DNA from: Bacteroidota bacterium
GTDB lineage: Bacteria > Bacteroidota > Bacteroidia > Bacteroidales > Paludibacteraceae
Assembly: GCA_023391625.1 (NCBI GenBank)
Contig: JAEWAN010000030.1
Coordinates: 1 to 14,809, forward strand
Direction of reading: 5' to 3'
DNA: 14,809 bases
Below, piece by piece: positions 13,813 through 14,809 of this stretch. The position numbers and the translations under genes were made by a program. Each line of letters opens with the position of its first letter. The stretch's first letter is position 1. The notes below the pieces were generated by a model. That model did no database searches. It saw nothing but the letters and a program-made list of their open reading frames with translations, and was not told the origin of the DNA.

Positions 13813-14340
13813 CTAAACATCGGCATCCTCAGGACCGGCCAAGTCGATATGGCCCCCGCAGTGAATGTGAGTGATGCCACGCACCCTTGCGCTCACACGC
13901 ATGTCGATGAAGAAGCGTTGGGTGTCGCCAGTCTTGTCAACAGACCAGAACGCTGCCGCAGGCTCACTACGCAACCTTGCCAACCATCGAATCGCCGGCA
14001 ACCAAGGCAGTGGCCGATGAGACCAAGCCCTCGTCATGCAGGCAATCAGTCAGGTTTTCTCGTCCAATCCATCCGTCCTCGGCTCGAATCGCACTCACAG
14101 CAGGCAGGCCAGCCAGCCATCCTGAGCTCATTGCCCAGACCTCCCATGCCGGGACGTCCTCCTTCGCCTTCCTTGGCTCCGCCACGCTCGCTCAGAACCA
14201 GGCTCTTCAGGCAAGGCGCGAAAAACTTTTGCTGCGCAAAACTCGGGCCCTGCTGGGTTTTCGCTCTCCTCCTTGCCCTCGGCCAGAACCTGCGCGGCTT
14301 CCGGATCACAAGGCAGGCCAAAGGGGCCGGCCACGAACAA
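13813..14340 (-). pseudogene. Frameshifted gene remnant, family not recognised
   Basis: Three minus-strand frames fit end to end. Residues from 14340 down to about 14185 read LPCDPEAAQVLAEGKEESEN...FRALPEEPGSERAW in one frame. Then AEPRKAKEDVPAWEVWAM...AIRAEDGWIGRENLTDC...VAGDSMVGKVA (to 13967) continues in another. Finally LRSEPAAAFWSVDKTGDTQRF...ITHIHCGGHIDLAGPEDADV (to 13813) returns to the first. The peptides look protein-like, whereas the plus-strand frames across the same bases are proline/arginine-rich and implausible. One indel near 14185 and another near 13970 would explain it. No intact start with a ribosome binding site is visible. I cannot name the family. Confidence 0.4.
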
Positions 14341-14352
14341 ACGGAGGTCATC

Positions 14353-14715
14353 ATGAGCAATTTCGAACTTCAGGAGAAGGCAGTCAAGGCAGCCACCCGC
14401 TTCATCGAGCGCAAGGGCTTCGAGCTTCTCGAGACCGGTTGGACTTCCCCCGAGGGAACCACAATCGACCTGATCGCCAGCGACGAGGACTCCCTGGTCT
14501 TCATCGACGTCACCGCCACCGAGTACGGCGAGGGCGGCTTCGAGGGCGGCAAGGTCAAGCGCGGCGACCTCGAGATCGCGGCGGCTTCCTGGCTAGCAGG
14601 CAACTGCCCCGACGGCGACATCCAGGTCCGCTTCGACATCATCGACATGCTGGTCGTGAGCGCTGACAGGGCCCTCCTGAGGCACCACGTCAACGCTTGG
14701 GGTTCATGTGTCTAA
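14353..14715 (+). CDS. YraN-like (UPF0102) protein with altered catalytic motif
   Basis: The protein has 120 residues and follows the YraN/Holliday-resolvase-like layout: an N-terminal helix AVKAATRFIERKGFELLETGW, then TIDLIASDEDSLVFIDVTA, then a helix GDLEIAAASWLAG and the strand VRFDIIDMLVV. In typical YraN the middle strand ends in VEVK; here it reads IDVT (residues about 51-54), so the ExK pair is replaced by D and T. The upstream aspartate (IDLI) remains. Nuclease activity is therefore doubtful. The ATG at 14353 is chosen for the strong ACGGAGGT at 14341-14348; the same frame stays open far upstream but without coding character. It is transcribed away from the restriction operon. Confidence 0.75.
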   Translation: MSNFELQEKAVKAATRFIERKGFELLETGWTSPEGTTIDLIASDEDSLVFIDVTATEYGEGGFEGGKVKRGDLEIAAASWLAGNCPDGDIQVRFDIIDMLVVSADRALLRHHVNAWGSCV

Positions 14716-14736
14716 GACGTTTGCCATTTGCGCAAA

Positions 14737-14770
14737 CACGTGCTGGACGCTCGAAAGCGTCCAGCACGTG
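14737..14770. terminator. Perfect 15-bp hairpin after the YraN-like gene
   Basis: CACGTGCTGGACGCT (14737-14751) pairs without mismatch with AGCGTCCAGCACGTG (14756-14770) around a CGAA tetraloop. It lies 21 bases after the stop codon, where a terminator belongs. There is no clear T-run on either side, so it may act as a U-less terminator or as an RNA-end stabiliser. Confidence 0.65.
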
Positions 14771-14809
14771 CCACCCTAACGCATTGTGATCACATTCGAG
14801 GCCTGTGGA

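Noticed and set aside
13774..14352. In-frame upstream extension of the YraN-like gene
   Set aside because: The translation is proline/serine/arginine-rich without family resemblance, and ACGGAGGT sits right before the ATG at 14353.

Overview
The window looks like an accessory, defence-rich segment of a bacterial chromosome. Moderately high GC in the core hsd genes, strong AGGAGG-type ribosome binding sites, TTG/ATG starts and a divergent YraN-like gene suggest an actinobacterium of the Coriobacteriia type (Collinsella, Olsenella, Slackia or Eggerthella relatives). No rRNA or housekeeping marker is present, so this placement is an inference.

Layout. (1) 1-964, plus strand: the 3' end of an SMC/TrlF-like AAA ATPase gene. 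It overlaps a 108-residue protein of unknown fold whose last residues, DEDIPF, copy the C-terminal tip of single-stranded DNA-binding protein. (2) 1058-3283: an integration module. An excisionase-like HTH protein, a tyrosine integrase and a small MobC-like protein form an overlapping leftward operon. A divergent XRE repressor faces them across a control region with three copies of CGAACGGT. (3) 3284-4085: a gene-poor, repeat-rich stretch with paired TTGTAATCAC motifs, two copies of an att-like repeat, and a strong leftward terminator. (4) 4086-13566, minus strand: a tightly packed six-gene operon in the order ribbon-helix-helix regulator, hsdM, hsdS, hsdR, a PD-(D/E)XK-like protein, and a DUF262/DUF1524 GmrSD-like nuclease. 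All junctions overlap or are separated by at most 6 bases. (5) 13567-14809: the operon promoter region with an inverted repeat, a third att-like repeat, a frameshifted gene remnant, a YraN-like gene that appears to have lost its catalytic ExK, and a perfect 15-bp hairpin.

How the genes work together. The hsd operon should encode a complete type I restriction-modification enzyme. HsdM2-HsdS would methylate host DNA and HsdR would translocate and cut unmodified DNA. The same transcript adds two further nucleases, one of a family that acts on modified DNA. Such a combination could cover both unmodified and base-modified phages. The HsdS linker carries four perfect 12-bp repeats, a known route to change target-site spacing. 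An 18-of-21 direct repeat lies outside both ends of the operon, and an integrase module lies next door, so the operon is probably a mobile cargo. The left-hand ATPase pair may be a second defence system.
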